Of a DNA stretch of 33,436 nucleotides, positions 14,565 through 23,689 are shown piece by piece. The stretch's first letter is position 1; the number at the start of each line of letters is the position of its first letter. The stretch comes from Granulicatella balaenopterae. Its GTDB lineage: Bacteria > Bacillota > Bacilli > Lactobacillales > Aerococcaceae. The stretch is taken from assembly GCF_900111135.1 (NCBI RefSeq), contig NZ_FOGF01000023.1:1-33436 (forward strand), in the 5' to 3' direction. A model generated the notes under the pieces. It was not told the DNA's origin, ran no database searches, and worked only from the letters and a program-made list of their open reading frames with translations. Both the position numbers and the translations under genes were made by a program.

Positions 14565-15376
14565 AGCAGAGATTATTACGTTTTATGATTTATTTGAGTG
14601 CATTTTTAACATTTGCATCGTTATTTTTAATCATTGCGTTTATTTTTATTCAAGGTCTACCAAGTTTACGGTGGGATTTATTTAGTTGGCAATATACAGC
14701 AGAAAATGTTTCTTTAATGCCAGCAATTGTGACGACGGTGATTGTAGTAGTCTTATCATTAGTGATTGTAACGCCAATTGGGGTATTTACGGGCTTTTAT
14801 CTAGTAGAATATGCAAAAAGAGAATCAAAATGGGTTGAAATTATTCGTTTAGCAGCGGATACATTAGCAGGTATCCCTTCAATTGTCTATGGTTTATTTG
14901 GGATGTTATTTTTTGTAATTTTTTTAGGTTTTCAATATTCAATTTTAGCAGGGGTATTCACTTCGGCGATTATGGTCTTGCCGATTATTATTCGCTCAAC
15001 GGAAGAAGGTTTATTGGGGGTACCTGATTCATTACGTCAAGCAAGTTTTGGTTTGGGTGCTGGAAAATTACGGACGATTTTTAAAGTGGTATTACCTGTT
15101 GCAATGCCAAGTATTTTATCGGGAATTATCCTATCAGTTGGACGTATTATCGGTGAAACGGCGGCTTTAATGTATACTTTAGGAACGGCTGCTAATATGC
15201 CGAATGGGATTTTTTCATCAAGTCGTACGCTAGCGTTACATATGTATGTGTTATCAAGTGAAGGATTACATGTGCCGGAAGCTTTTGCGACGGGTGTAGT
15301 CTTAATTGTTTTAGTAATGGTTATTAATCTATTAACAACACGTATTTCAAAACGAATTGTCAGAGGGGAAGGATAG
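14561..15376 (+). CDS. pstA: Phosphate ABC transporter permease PstA
   Basis: The 271-residue second permease subunit has six predicted helices. It shows [12 protein letters not shown] (about 105-116), the coupling loop G-L-G-A-G-K-L-R...V-L-P-V-A, and [13 protein letters not shown], the PstA form of the motif. It forms the transmembrane pore with PstC and docks onto PstB. It overlaps pstC by four bases and is followed after two bases by pstB, whose ribosome-binding site (GAGGGGAAGG) lies in the end of this gene. Everything here agrees with a standard pst operon. Confidence 0.94.
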   Translation: MKQRLLRFMIYLSAFLTFASLFLIIAFIFIQGLPSLRWDLFSWQYTAENVSLMPAIVTTVIVVVLSLVIVTPIGVFTGFYLVEYAKRESKWVEIIRLAADTLAGIPSIVYGLFGMLFFVIFLGFQYSILAGVFTSAIMVLPIIIRSTEEGLLGVPDSLRQASFGLGAGKLRTIFKVVLPVAMPSILSGIILSVGRIIGETAALMYTLGTAANMPNGIFSSSRTLALHMYVLSSEGLHVPEAFATGVVLIVLVMVINLLTTRISKRIVRGEG

Positions 15377-15378
15377 CA

Positions 15379-16131
15379 ATGGGAAGTTTTATGATTAAGA
15401 ATTTAGACTTATATTATGGTGATTTTCACGCTTTAAAGAATATTAATATGACCATTCCTGAGCGTGAGATTACGGCATTTATTGGACCGTCTGGTTGTGG
15501 AAAATCAACACTTTTAAAATCATTAAATAGAATGAATGATTTGGTGCCAAGTTGTCGTATTGAGGGGGATATTTCACTGGATGGAGAAGATATTTATCAA
15601 AAGAATTATGATGTGAATTTATTACGAAAACGAGTGGGGATGGTCTTTCAACAACCTAATCCATTTCCAATGTCGATTTATGATAATATTTGTTATGGAC
15701 CGCGTACGCATGGGATTCACGATAAAAAAACACTAGATGAAATTGTTGAGCGTAGTTTAAAACAAGCAGCCATTTGGGATGAAGTAAAAGACAAATTAAA
15801 AAAGAATGCTTTAAAAGTATCTGGTGGACAACAACAACGCTTATGTATCGCAAGAGCTTTAGCAGTAGAACCAGAAGTATTATTGATGGATGAACCAACT
15901 AGCGCTTTGGATCCAATTTCAACTTCCAAAATTGAAGAATTAGTTCAGTCTTTAAAAGAACAATATACAATCATAATGGTGACGCATAATATGCAACAAG
16001 CAGCAAGAGTATCTGATAACACTGCATTTTTCTTATCGGGAGAAGTATGTGAATTTGGCAAAACAGAGCAAATATTTACCATACCACAAGATGAACGTAC
16101 TGAAGCATATATTACAGGTCGTTTTGGATAA
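15379..16131 (+). CDS. pstB: Phosphate ABC transporter ATP-binding protein PstB
   Basis: The 250-residue ATPase has Walker [10 protein letters not shown] (about 35-43), followed by the PstB hallmark L-N-R-M-N-D-L, then the Q-loop [15 protein letters not shown], signature V-S-G-G-Q-Q-Q-R, Walker [13 protein letters not shown] and switch His in V-T-H-N-M-Q-Q-A. These are diagnostic of phosphate transporters. Its length is normal. Only one pstB is present, whereas many lactic bacteria carry two (pstB1, pstB2) in the operon. The phoU start is 14 bases downstream. Confidence 0.96.
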   Translation: MGSFMIKNLDLYYGDFHALKNINMTIPEREITAFIGPSGCGKSTLLKSLNRMNDLVPSCRIEGDISLDGEDIYQKNYDVNLLRKRVGMVFQQPNPFPMSIYDNICYGPRTHGIHDKKTLDEIVERSLKQAAIWDEVKDKLKKNALKVSGGQQQRLCIARALAVEPEVLLMDEPTSALDPISTSKIEELVQSLKEQYTIIMVTHNMQQAARVSDNTAFFLSGEVCEFGKTEQIFTIPQDERTEAYITGRFG

Positions 16132-16144
16132 AGGAGGAAAAAAG

Positions 16145-16798
16145 ATGAGAAAACAGTTTGACCAAGAATTAAATGAATTACATATTCAGTTTACTAATAT
16201 GGGTGTGTTAGTGAGTGAAGCCTTAACAAAATCAGTCAAAGCATTTATTAATCATGATGTAACTCTAGCTCAAACAGTGATTGACGATGATCAAATAATT
16301 AATAAAAAAGAAGTAGAATTAGAAGAAGCTTGTGCAAAAATTATTGCCTTACAGCAACCAGTTGTTACAGATTTAAGACGAGTAGTATCAGTTATGAAAG
16401 CTTGTTCAGATTGGGAAAGAATGGGAGATCATGCCAGTTCGATTGCTAAAACAACTATTACTGTTAAAGGAAAAAAACGCATCTCACATGTAGAAGCACT
16501 ATTAGCTGATATGGCAAAAGTTGTGATTGAAATGGCTAATCGAGTTATTACCGCATATACTTTAGCAGATATAGAAGAAGCGCGAGCGATTGCAGAATTA
16601 GATGAGCGAGTAGATAATTATTTATTACAAATTACTCAATTTACTATTGCAGAAATGAAAGCTGATCCAAAAGTTGTTTTTAACGGCTCTGGCTATATTA
16701 CAGTAGCCAGTGATGTTGAGCGGGCGGCGGACTATATCACTAATATTTGCGAAAGAATTATCTATCTTAAAACAGGAGAAATTGTCGAATTGAATTAA
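16145..16798 (+). CDS. phoU: Phosphate signalling protein PhoU
   Basis: The 217-residue all-helical protein has two three-helix PhoU repeats (about 10-95 and 110-205). The metal-binding acidic patches appear as D-W-E-R-M-G-D-H (about 98-105) and D-V-E-R-A-A-D-Y (about 193-200). It couples Pst transport to PhoR, keeping the Pho response off when phosphate is plentiful. The ATG at 16145 has AAAGGAGG just upstream and gives the family length; an in-frame ATG at 16049 would lie within pstB. A terminator follows, making this the last gene of the operon. Confidence 0.94.
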   Translation: MRKQFDQELNELHIQFTNMGVLVSEALTKSVKAFINHDVTLAQTVIDDDQIINKKEVELEEACAKIIALQQPVVTDLRRVVSVMKACSDWERMGDHASSIAKTTITVKGKKRISHVEALLADMAKVVIEMANRVITAYTLADIEEARAIAELDERVDNYLLQITQFTIAEMKADPKVVFNGSGYITVASDVERAADYITNICERIIYLKTGEIVELN

Positions 16799-16802
16799 TT
16801 AA

Positions 16803-16858
16803 TAAAAAATAACTTATAAAACTATAGTGTTTATTTATAGATTTATAAGTTATTTTTA
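16803..16858 (+). terminator. Terminator-like hairpin ending the pst operon
   Basis: The 13-bp perfect stem AATAACTTATAAA / TTTATAAGTTATT (16808-16820 with 16842-16854) encloses a smaller 5-bp stem, with A-run before and T-run after. It is AT-rich but long. Confidence 0.75.
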
Positions 16859-17400
16859 TGCTTTTAATGGTTTCATTTAAACAAAAACAAATTTACCAAG
16901 AATTAAGAATAAAAAAATAGCAAATAAACAAAATAAAACAGAAAAACTAATTTATTGTCAATTTTAACAATGAATAGAAAGAGAATAAGCTTAGTTGATA
17001 AATAGATAAGCGATAGCTATTATAGAATTGTAATAAGAAAAGGAGGTGTTAAGGAAAAGCTATAAGGAAAAGCTCTAAATGATTACCAAGGAAAGTCCGG
17101 AATTTCTACGTAATTATCCTTAATAAGTGATGAATCAAAAAAATTTATTGTCGATAAATTTAGTGTTTTTGAAAAAAATAAAAGGAAAATGAAAAGTAAT
17201 GAAAGTAATTTCAGTCCTTGTCTGCGTTTTCATAAAACAATTGTAATGATGTCGTAAACTAGTCAGAAACACTTATGTGCTGTATAATATAACTTGTGAA
17301 AGAATTATATAAGTAATGAAAACAATAGAATAAGGCCTATTTGTTTTACAGGATATTGTATAATTTGTATCATAAATAAAATAAAAAAGGAAGTGTTATT
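16859..17400 (+). promoter_or_regulatory. Gene-free stretch: promoter(s) and long leader before the EIIC-panE pair
   Basis: No convincing gene is visible. A good promoter, TTGATA (16995-17000)-N17-TATTAT (17018-17023), would start a leader of about 370 nt. Within it are AAGGAGGTG at 17039-17047 without a well-placed start codon, the 11-base direct repeat AAGGAAAAGCT at 17051-17061 and 17064-17074, a possible 14-codon frame (17079-17123) with a poor ribosome-binding site, and a perfect 8-bp hairpin at 17141-17161. A second promoter is possible: TAGTCA (17260-17265)-N17-TATAAT (17283-17288). I recognise no known riboswitch. Confidence 0.4.
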
Positions 17401-18471
17401 GTGTCAGAAAATACTCAAAAAGAAACACTGAAATCATTTATACTAAAAGTTCTTAATGGAACAACTATTGCAATTGTAGTAGCTCTTATTCCAAATGCTA
17501 TTTTAGCAACATTCTTAAAACCGTTCCCAGATGTGCAATTCGCCGTGGAATTTTTACATATTGTGCAAGTCTTCCAATCATTTGTACCAATTATGGCTGG
17601 ATTTTTAATTGCTAATCAATTTAAATTAAATCCAATGCAAATGGTCGCGGTTGGTGGTGCAACTTATATTGGTTCAGGTGCTTGGAAATTTGTGCCAGAA
17701 GTAACAATTGGTGAAACAACCAAAAATATTTTCCTATTAGCAGGAATTGGTGATGTCATTAATTTAATGCTTACTGCAGCCTTAGCAGTTTTAGCAGTAA
17801 AATATATTGGTGGTAAATTCGGCTCATTAACGATTGTCTTATTACCAATAGTTGTTGGTACAGGGGTTGGTTATGTCGGTTGGAAATTATTACCATATGT
17901 TTCTAAGATTACTTATATTATCGGACAAGGAATTAATACTTTTACATCACTACAACCAATTTTAATGTGTATGTTAATTGCTGTATCGTTTGCTTTAATT
18001 ATTGTTAGTCCAATATCAACAGTTGCGATTGGTTTGGCGATTGGTTTAACAGGAATGTCTTCAGCTGCAGCTGGTATGGGAGTAGCAACAACCGCAGCCT
18101 TCTTAGTATGGGCAACAGCACGTGTTAATAAAGCAGGTGTCCCAGTGGCAATTGGTTTAGGAGCTATGAAGATGATGATGACAAACTTCTTAACCCATCC
18201 AATTATGGCTGTTCCTTTAGCAATTTGTGCAGCGATTTCTTCAATCAGTGTACCATTATTTAATATGGGTGGTACCCCAGCTTCAGCAGGTTTTGGTTTA
18301 GTAGGATTTGTTAGTCCTTTAGCCGCATTAAATAGTTCATCAATTAGTGTCATTATGTTAATTGTAACATGGGTAGTTATCCCATTTGCATTAGGTTATA
18401 TTGTCAACAAGGTATGTTGTGATATGTTACACTTATATGATAAAGAAATTTTTATTTTTAAAGAACAATAA
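17401..18471 (+). CDS. Orphan PTS_EIIC_2 family membrane protein
   Basis: The 356-residue, roughly ten-helix protein resembles the PTS_EIIC_2 family (PF13303). Visible features are an N-terminal helix after residue 17, G-A-T-Y-I-G-S-G-A-W-K-F near 95, a Gly/Ala-rich G-L-T-G-M-S-S-A-A-A-G-M-G stretch near 220, and N-M-G-G-T-P-A-S-A-G-F-G near 295. No EIIA, EIIB or HPr gene is nearby, so sugar phosphotransfer cannot be assumed. The start is GTG, with GGAAG ten bases upstream. Pairing with a ketopantoate reductase, 23 bases downstream, suggests transport of ketopantoate, pantoate or a related acid; this is inference only. Confidence 0.75.
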   Translation: MSENTQKETLKSFILKVLNGTTIAIVVALIPNAILATFLKPFPDVQFAVEFLHIVQVFQSFVPIMAGFLIANQFKLNPMQMVAVGGATYIGSGAWKFVPEVTIGETTKNIFLLAGIGDVINLMLTAALAVLAVKYIGGKFGSLTIVLLPIVVGTGVGYVGWKLLPYVSKITYIIGQGINTFTSLQPILMCMLIAVSFALIIVSPISTVAIGLAIGLTGMSSAAAGMGVATTAAFLVWATARVNKAGVPVAIGLGAMKMMMTNFLTHPIMAVPLAICAAISSISVPLFNMGGTPASAGFGLVGFVSPLAALNSSSISVIMLIVTWVVIPFALGYIVNKVCCDMLHLYDKEIFIFKEQ

Positions 18472-18494
18472 TAAAAAATAGGAGAGTGAAAAAT

Positions 18495-19418
18495 ATGTTA
18501 ACATATATTGCAGGTTCAGGCGCAATGGGATGCCGTTTTGGTTACCAATTACATCAAGTAGGTCAAGAAGTTATTTTATTAGATAACTGGCAAGATCATA
18601 TTAAAGCAGTACAAGAACACGGCTTACAAATTGTAGGAGACGAAGAAGTAACAGTTGAAATTCCAATGATGTTACCAACCCAAGCAACAAAAGAAGCAGA
18701 TTTAATTATTTTATTTACGAAAGCAATGCAATTACCACAAATGTTACAAGATATCAAGCAAGTGATTGGCGAAAACACAAAAGTACTATGCTTATTGAAT
18801 GGTCTAGGACATGAAGAAGTGATTCGTCAGTATGTACCAGAAAAAAATATCTTAATGGGTGTAACAGTCTGGACAGCAGGTTTACAAGGACCTGGTAAAG
18901 CAATTTTACAAGGAACTGGCTCAGTAAACTTACAAAGCATTGATCAATCAGGCGTTGAAAAAGCCAAAGAAATCGTCGCAATCTTGAATGAAGCAAACTT
19001 AAATGTTACTTATGATGAAGATGTAGTTCCATCAATTTGGCGTAAAGCATGTGTTAATGGAACAATGAACTCAACATGCGCTTTATTAGATTGTACAATT
19101 GGTGAATTCTTTAAGAGTCCAGAAGCAGTCGCAGTAGTTAAAACAATTATTCATGAATTTGTGGAAGTTGGAACAGCAGAAGGCGTTGAATTAGATGAAG
19201 CAGCAATTGTAAAATATGTAATGGATACATCAGTTAAAGCAGCGCATCACTATCCATCAATGCATCAAGATTTAGTTCAAAATAATCGTCGTACAGAAAT
19301 CGACTTTATTAATGGTGCGGTTGCTAGAAAAGGAAATCGTTTAAATATTCAAACACCTTACTGTCAAATGATTACTGATTTAATTCACGCAAAAGAATCA
19401 GTATTAAATATTAAATAA
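18495..19418 (+). CDS. panE: 2-dehydropantoate 2-reductase (ketopantoate reductase)
   Basis: The 307-residue NADPH-dependent enzyme reduces ketopantoate to pantoate on the way to pantothenate and coenzyme A. It has a Rossmann loop G7-S-G9-A-M-G12, the L-N-G-L-G-H segment near 102-107, and catalytic residues in W-R-K184-A-C-V-N188. The ApbA/PanE C-terminal helical domain follows, with the family's late N-R-R-T-E-I-D segment. The ATG at 18495 has GGAGAG nine bases upstream; the GTG at 18486 lies in that site. No panB, panC or panD is in the window. Other 2-oxoacid reductases share the fold, so the exact substrate is likely but not certain. A terminator follows. Confidence 0.85.
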   Translation: MLTYIAGSGAMGCRFGYQLHQVGQEVILLDNWQDHIKAVQEHGLQIVGDEEVTVEIPMMLPTQATKEADLIILFTKAMQLPQMLQDIKQVIGENTKVLCLLNGLGHEEVIRQYVPEKNILMGVTVWTAGLQGPGKAILQGTGSVNLQSIDQSGVEKAKEIVAILNEANLNVTYDEDVVPSIWRKACVNGTMNSTCALLDCTIGEFFKSPEAVAVVKTIIHEFVEVGTAEGVELDEAAIVKYVMDTSVKAAHHYPSMHQDLVQNNRRTEIDFINGAVARKGNRLNIQTPYCQMITDLIHAKESVLNIK

Positions 19419-19431
19419 ATTTAACCTCTAA

Positions 19432-19471
19432 AACAGTTTGCATTACTTTTGTTAATGTGGGCTGTTTTTTT
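19432..19471 (+). terminator. Intrinsic terminator after panE
   Basis: A 14-bp stem (19432-19445 with 19453-19466, four G-U pairs) with a 7-base loop leads into seven T residues. A TATAAT at 19473-19478 directly follows and may serve exoA. Confidence 0.8.
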
Positions 19472-19515
19472 GTATAATAAGAAAGTCAAATGAAAGAAAG
19501 AAGAGGTAGCGATTA

Positions 19516-20289
19516 ATGAAATTAGCAAGTTGGAATGTTAATGGCGTCCGTTCAGTATTAAATAAAGGCGCATTACAAGCTTATATAGAAGAAAGTCAAC
19601 CAGATATTTTATGTATACAAGAAACAAAAGCCCAAAAAGAACAAGTCGAGATGGATTTTAGTCAATATGGCTACAAAGATTATTGGAATTCAGCAGTCAA
19701 AAAAGGATATTCAGGCACAGCAATCTTCACTAAAGAAGAACCACTATCAGTCAGATATGGAATAGGGATTGAAGAACATGATCAAGAAGGCCGCGTTATT
19801 ACTTTAGAATTTAACGAACATTATTTAGTAACGGTCTATACACCCAATTCAAAACGTGACTTATCACGCCTAGCATACCGTGAGCGTTGGGAAGATGATT
19901 TCTTAGCTTATATCGACCAATTAAATCAACAAAAACCTGTTATCTTTTGTGGCGACTTAAATGTAGCTCATAAAGAAATCGACTTAGCCAATCCAAAAAC
20001 GAATACAAGAAATGCCGGATTTACTATTGAAGAACGTAAAAAATTTGATCAAGTCATCGAGCATCATTATCTAGATAGTTTTCGTGAATTATATCCCGAA
20101 CAAAAAGATAGCTATACATGGTGGAGTTATATGGCAAAATCACGTGACCGCAATATCGGATGGAGAATTGATTATTTTGTTATTGCACCAAGTATAAAGG
20201 ATCAATTAGAAGACGCTATAATTCGATCAGATATTAAAGGATCAGACCATTGTCCAGTAGAATTAATTCTAAAAACTGAAACATTATAA
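19516..20289 (+). CDS. exoA: Exodeoxyribonuclease III / AP endonuclease ExoA
   Basis: The 257-residue member of the exonuclease III family cleaves DNA 5' to abasic sites and trims 3' blocked ends in base-excision repair. Family motifs in order are A-S-W-N-V-N-G-V-R near the start, L-C-I-Q-E-T-K (catalytic Glu), [20 protein letters not shown] with R[10 protein letters not shown], and the C-terminal S-D-H-C-P-V. AGAGGT precedes the ATG. It is a single gene between the panE terminator and trmL. I see no clear terminator behind it. Confidence 0.95.
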   Translation: MKLASWNVNGVRSVLNKGALQAYIEESQPDILCIQETKAQKEQVEMDFSQYGYKDYWNSAVKKGYSGTAIFTKEEPLSVRYGIGIEEHDQEGRVITLEFNEHYLVTVYTPNSKRDLSRLAYRERWEDDFLAYIDQLNQQKPVIFCGDLNVAHKEIDLANPKTNTRNAGFTIEERKKFDQVIEHHYLDSFRELYPEQKDSYTWWSYMAKSRDRNIGWRIDYFVIAPSIKDQLEDAIIRSDIKGSDHCPVELILKTETL

Positions 20290-20385
20290 TTATTTTCTAC
20301 ATATTGGTTTATTAAGAGTGTTATGATAGAGTATTCCTTTTTCACATGATATAGTAATAAATCTAAGTCAAGTTAGCGAAAAAAT

Positions 20386-20426
20386 GGTATAATATTTAAG
20401 TTACAGCTTCTTCAATTTTTGAAGAA
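20386..20426 (+). promoter_or_regulatory. trmL promoter and leader hairpin
   Basis: TATAAT lies in ATGGTATAATAT at about 20388-20393, with a poor -35. The leader then carries a perfect 8-bp hairpin TTCTTCAA / TTGAAGAA (20408-20415 with 20419-20426) just before the AAAGGAGGGG ribosome-binding region of trmL. Confidence 0.4.
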
Positions 20427-20452
20427 TAAAAAGGAGAAAGGAGGGGAATCCC

Positions 20453-20962
20453 ATGACCATCAATCATATTGTTTTATTTGAACCATGTATCCCAGCCAAT
20501 ACAGGTAATATTGCTAGAACATGTGCAGCAACAAATTCACCACTGCATTTAATCGAGCCATTAGGATTTGAAACTGATGACAAACATTTAAAACGTGCAG
20601 GATTAGATTACTGGAATGATGTTAATATTACCTATCATAAATCATTAGATGCATTTTTAGAGTATTTAGGTGATAAGCCATTATATTTAATTACAAAATT
20701 TGCTGAAAAAAATTATAGTGAAATTAATTTAGCAAAATATGATGAGCAATTTTTTATGTTTGGTAAAGAAACAAAAGGGTTGCCTGAAGAATTTATGCGT
20801 AAAAATTATGAAAAATGTTTAAGGCTACCGATGAATGACGAGCATGTTCGTTCATTAAACCTTTCGAATACGGCGGCCATCGTTGTGTATGAGGCACTAA
20901 GACAACAACATTTTGCAGGCTTAGAAGCGGTACATTGCTATGAAAATGATAAATTAAAGTAA
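20453..20962 (+). CDS. trmL: tRNA (cytidine34/5-carboxymethylaminomethyluridine34-2'-O)-methyltransferase TrmL
   Basis: The 169-residue SPOUT-class enzyme methylates the ribose of the wobble base in tRNA-Leu species. Recognisable stretches are L-F-E-P[13 protein letters not shown] near the N-terminus, L-K-R-A-G-L-D-Y-W near residues 46-54, F-G-K-E-T-K-G-L-P (about 103-111), and [16 protein letters not shown], the trefoil knot that binds S-adenosylmethionine. The length is that of the TrmL/YibK/CspR family. A strong AAAGGAGGGG ribosome-binding site is present. It was long annotated as cspR in Gram-positives. Confidence 0.93.
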   Translation: MTINHIVLFEPCIPANTGNIARTCAATNSPLHLIEPLGFETDDKHLKRAGLDYWNDVNITYHKSLDAFLEYLGDKPLYLITKFAEKNYSEINLAKYDEQFFMFGKETKGLPEEFMRKNYEKCLRLPMNDEHVRSLNLSNTAAIVVYEALRQQHFAGLEAVHCYENDKLK

Positions 20963-20965
20963 AAA

Positions 20966-21030
20966 TGTGATTAATTTCTCATTTTAAATGTGAGATTCGC
21001 CGTGAAACCGTTTTTACATAATGGTATAGT
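20966..21030 (+). promoter_or_regulatory. arc operon control region: CRP/FNR-like site, cre-like site, promoter
   Basis: TGTGA-TTAATT-TCTCA (20966-20981) differs in one base from the TGTGA-N6-TCACA palindrome bound by CRP/FNR-family proteins, which include ArcR, the activator of arc operons in some Firmicutes. TGAAACCGTTTTTA (21003-21016) differs in one constrained base from the CcpA consensus TGWAANCGNTNWCA. TATAGT (21025-21030) is a candidate -10 with no good -35; a start near 21037 would put the CRP/FNR-like site at about -63. Confidence 0.5.
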
Positions 21031-21036
21031 ATAGCC

Positions 21037-21133
21037 ATGAGGGAAACAGCCAAGTCTGGATTGATCACCAAGATGTGTTTCTCAAAAAGTTAGTTGTTCA
21101 TGAACAATACAATTTATAAGGATGGTGGAATTA
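21037..21133 (+). promoter_or_regulatory. Structured 5' leader of arcA
   Basis: About 97 bases lie between the predicted start site and arcA. They can fold as a long imperfect hairpin (about 21040-21084) with GTTTCTC pairing back to GAGGGAAAC. They also contain a perfect 14-bp palindrome TTGTTCATGAACAA at 21094-21107. Either could steer mRNA stability or be an operator. No known riboswitch is recognised. Confidence 0.35.
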
Positions 21134-22372
21134 ATGTCAAATCAACAACCGATTCACGTATTTTCTGAAATTGGAAAATTAAAAAAAGTTATGTTACACA
21201 GACCAGGTGCTGAATTAGAAAACCTAATGCCTGACTTCTTAGAAAGATTATTATTTGATGACATCCCATTTTTAGAAGATGCTCAAAAAGAACACGATGC
21301 ATTTGCTGAAGCTTTACGCGCTGAAGGTGTTGAAGTAGTTTACTTAGAAGACTTAACAGCAGAAGCTTTAACAACAGATGAAATCCGTTCTGCATTTATC
21401 GAAGAATACTTAGAAGAAGCTAACATCCGTGGAGCTCAAACTAAAGTTGCTATTCGTGAAATGTTAATGAACATTAAAGATAACAAAGAATTAGTATTAA
21501 AAACTATGGCTGGTGTTCAAAAAGCTGAATTACCAGAAATTCCTGAAGAAAGCAAAGGCTTAACTGACTTAGTTGAATCAGATTACCCATTCGCTATCGA
21601 TCCAATGCCTAACTTATACTTCACACGTGACCCATTCGCAACAATGGCTAACGGAGTATCATTAAACCACATGTACTCTGAAACACGTAACCGTGAAACT
21701 TTATACGGAAAATATGTTTTCAAATTCCACCCAGAATATAAAGATGCTGATGTACCTATGGTATATGACCGCTCTGAAGATACTCGTATCGAAGGTGGGG
21801 ACGAATTAGTTCTTTCTAAAGATGTATTAGCAGTTGGTATTTCTCAACGTACTGATGCAGCTTCAATTGAAAAATTAATGAAAAACGTATTTGAAAAAGG
21901 TTTAGGATTCAAGAAAGTATTAGCTTTCGAATTTGCTAACAACCGTAAATTCATGCACTTAGACACAGTATTCACTATGATTGACTACGATAAATTTACT
22001 ATTCACCCAGAAATCGAAGGAGAATTACGTGTATTCTCAGTAACTCCTGATGGAAAAGGCGGATTAAACATCGTTGAAGAAAAAGCTGCTTTAGCAGATG
22101 TATTAGCTGAAAACTTAGGACTTGAAAAAGTTGAATTAATCCGTTGTGGTGCTGGTAACGTAGTTGCTGCTGCACGTGAACAATGGAATGACGGTTCTAA
22201 CACATTAACAATCGCACCTGGTGTGGCTGTAGTTTATGACCGTAACACTGTTACAAACAAAAAATTAGAAGAATACGGAATTCGTTTAATTAAAATCCGC
22301 GGAAGCGAATTAGTTCGTGGTCGTGGTGGCCCAAGATGTATGTCTATGCCATTAGTTCGTGAAGATATCTAA
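21134..22372 (+). CDS. arcA: Arginine deiminase ArcA
   Basis: The 412-residue enzyme hydrolyses arginine to citrulline and ammonia, the first step of the ADI pathway, giving ATP and acid resistance. Landmarks are the N-terminal [27 protein letters not shown], the catalytic H-L-D-T-V-F, and Cys402 in [11 protein letters not shown]. The ATG at 21134 fits the family start, with GGTGG five bases before it; the ATG at 21122 lies within the ribosome-binding region. Codons such as AAC, TTC, TAC and GAC are preferred, unlike most neighbours, which suggests high expression. Confidence 0.97.
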   Translation: MSNQQPIHVFSEIGKLKKVMLHRPGAELENLMPDFLERLLFDDIPFLEDAQKEHDAFAEALRAEGVEVVYLEDLTAEALTTDEIRSAFIEEYLEEANIRGAQTKVAIREMLMNIKDNKELVLKTMAGVQKAELPEIPEESKGLTDLVESDYPFAIDPMPNLYFTRDPFATMANGVSLNHMYSETRNRETLYGKYVFKFHPEYKDADVPMVYDRSEDTRIEGGDELVLSKDVLAVGISQRTDAASIEKLMKNVFEKGLGFKKVLAFEFANNRKFMHLDTVFTMIDYDKFTIHPEIEGELRVFSVTPDGKGGLNIVEEKAALADVLAENLGLEKVELIRCGAGNVVAAAREQWNDGSNTLTIAPGVAVVYDRNTVTNKKLEEYGIRLIKIRGSELVRGRGGPRCMSMPLVREDI

Positions 22373-22436
22373 TTTTCACAATTAAGTTTTAATTTATAAA
22401 ATAAAATAAACCGTTAATAAAGAGAGGAATTTTATA

Positions 22437-23450
22437 ATGACACAAGTTTTCCAAGGAAGAAGTTTCTTAAAAGAAGTAGACTTTACTAGAGCAGAATTAG
22501 AATATTTAATCGACTTCTCAGCTCACGTTAAAGACTTAAAAAAACGTGGAGTACAACACAAATTCTTAGAAGGCAAAAACATTGCTTTATTATTTGAAAA
22601 AACATCTACACGTACTCGTGCTGCTTTCACAACAGCTGCAATTGACTTAGGTGCTCACCCAGAATACTTAGGTAAAAACGACATCCAATTAGGTAAAAAA
22701 GAATCAGTTGAAGATACAGCTAAAGTTTTAGGCCGTATGTTTGACGGTATCGAATTCCGTGGATTCGACCAAGCAGTAGTTGAAGGATTAGCTGAACACT
22801 CAGGCGTTCCAGTATGGAATGGTTTAACTGACGAATGGCACCCAACACAAATGATCGCTGACTTCTTAACAATCAAAGAAAACTTTGGCAAATTAGAAGG
22901 CTTAACATTAGTATACTGTGGTGACGGACGTAACAACATGGCAAACAGCTTATTAGTAACTGGTTCTATGTTAGGCGTTAACATCCACATCTTCTCACCA
23001 AAAGAGTTATTCCCAGAACAATCTGTAGTAGCTATGGCTGAAGAATATGCTAAAGAAAACGGATCTCACATCTTAATCACTGAAGATAAAGAAGCTGCTG
23101 TTAAAGGCGCTGACATCTTATACACTGACGTATGGGTATCTATGGGTGAAGAAGATAAATTTGAAGAACGTGTTAACATGTTACAACCTTACCAAGTTAA
23201 CATGGACTTAGTAAAAGCTGCTAACAATGAAGATTTAATCATCTTACACTGCTTACCAGCATTCCACGATACAGAAACTGTATATGGTAAAGACATCCAA
23301 GAAAAATTCGGCGTTTCAGAAATGGAAATTACTGACGAAGCATTCCGTTCTAAATATGCACGTCAATTTGACCAAGCTGAAAACCGTATGCACTCAATTA
23401 AAGCTATCATGGCTTTAACTGCAGGTAACTTATTCGTAAACAAAGTTTAA
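22437..23450 (+). CDS. arcB: Catabolic ornithine carbamoyltransferase ArcB
   Basis: The 337-residue enzyme splits citrulline with phosphate into ornithine and carbamoyl phosphate. It shows the carbamoyl-phosphate site F-E-K-T-S-T-R-T-R (about 53-61), H-P-T-Q, the ornithine-site segment D-V-W-V-S-M-G-E and H-C-L-P-A-F-H-D. Its place directly behind arcA, with a 64-base gap and an AGAGAGG ribosome-binding site, marks it as the catabolic rather than the biosynthetic enzyme. Like arcA it uses the C-ending codons of highly expressed genes. A strong terminator hairpin follows before arcD. Confidence 0.97.
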   Translation: MTQVFQGRSFLKEVDFTRAELEYLIDFSAHVKDLKKRGVQHKFLEGKNIALLFEKTSTRTRAAFTTAAIDLGAHPEYLGKNDIQLGKKESVEDTAKVLGRMFDGIEFRGFDQAVVEGLAEHSGVPVWNGLTDEWHPTQMIADFLTIKENFGKLEGLTLVYCGDGRNNMANSLLVTGSMLGVNIHIFSPKELFPEQSVVAMAEEYAKENGSHILITEDKEAAVKGADILYTDVWVSMGEEDKFEERVNMLQPYQVNMDLVKAANNEDLIILHCLPAFHDTETVYGKDIQEKFGVSEMEITDEAFRSKYARQFDQAENRMHSIKAIMALTAGNLFVNKV

Positions 23451-23499
23451 TAACTTGAATTAATTTAAGTTTTAAGAACTGAATATGAATCGTTAATTG

Positions 23500-23546
23500 G
23501 TCATTCTGGTTCTGATTTTCAGATCAGAACCAGGATGACTTTTTAT
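23500..23546 (+). terminator. Strong terminator hairpin between arcB and arcD
   Basis: A 17-bp stem (23500-23516 with 23523-23539, one G-U pair) and a 6-base loop are followed by a T-rich tract. It would lower transcription of arcD and later genes relative to arcAB unless read through. Confidence 0.85.
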
Positions 23547-23565
23547 TTTTTAATTATTGTAACCC

Positions 23566-23590
23566 AGTTCCTTTAGACTACTAAGGAACT
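23566..23590 (+). repeat. Second hairpin in the arcB-arcD gap
   Basis: AGTTCCTT / AAGGAACT is a perfect 8-bp stem (23566-23573 with 23583-23590) with a 9-base loop and no T-tract. A weak promoter (TTGGTA-N15-TATTAT) lies just beyond it, so it could belong to an arcD control region. Confidence 0.4.
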
Positions 23591-23689
23591 TATTGGTATT
23601 AGTATGTACTTTTTATTATGTAGAAGAGAAGTATTAATACATAGTAGTCAAAAATAGAACATTCACAATAGAATATGGAGGAAAAAATC

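Noticed and set aside
16049-16144. Upstream in-frame start for PhoU inside pstB.
   Set aside because: The extra residues have no PhoU similarity, and AAAGGAGG stands just before the ATG at 16145.
17087-17102. AAGGAAAGTCCGG resembles conserved region I of bacterial RNase P RNA (GAGGAAAGTCC).
   Set aside because: None of the other conserved parts of RNase P RNA follow, and the region is too AT-rich and short before the next gene.
21037-21093. An 18-codon open frame in the arcA leader.
   Set aside because: It starts at the predicted transcript start without a ribosome-binding site, and its composition looks like structured leader RNA. A leader peptide cannot be fully excluded.
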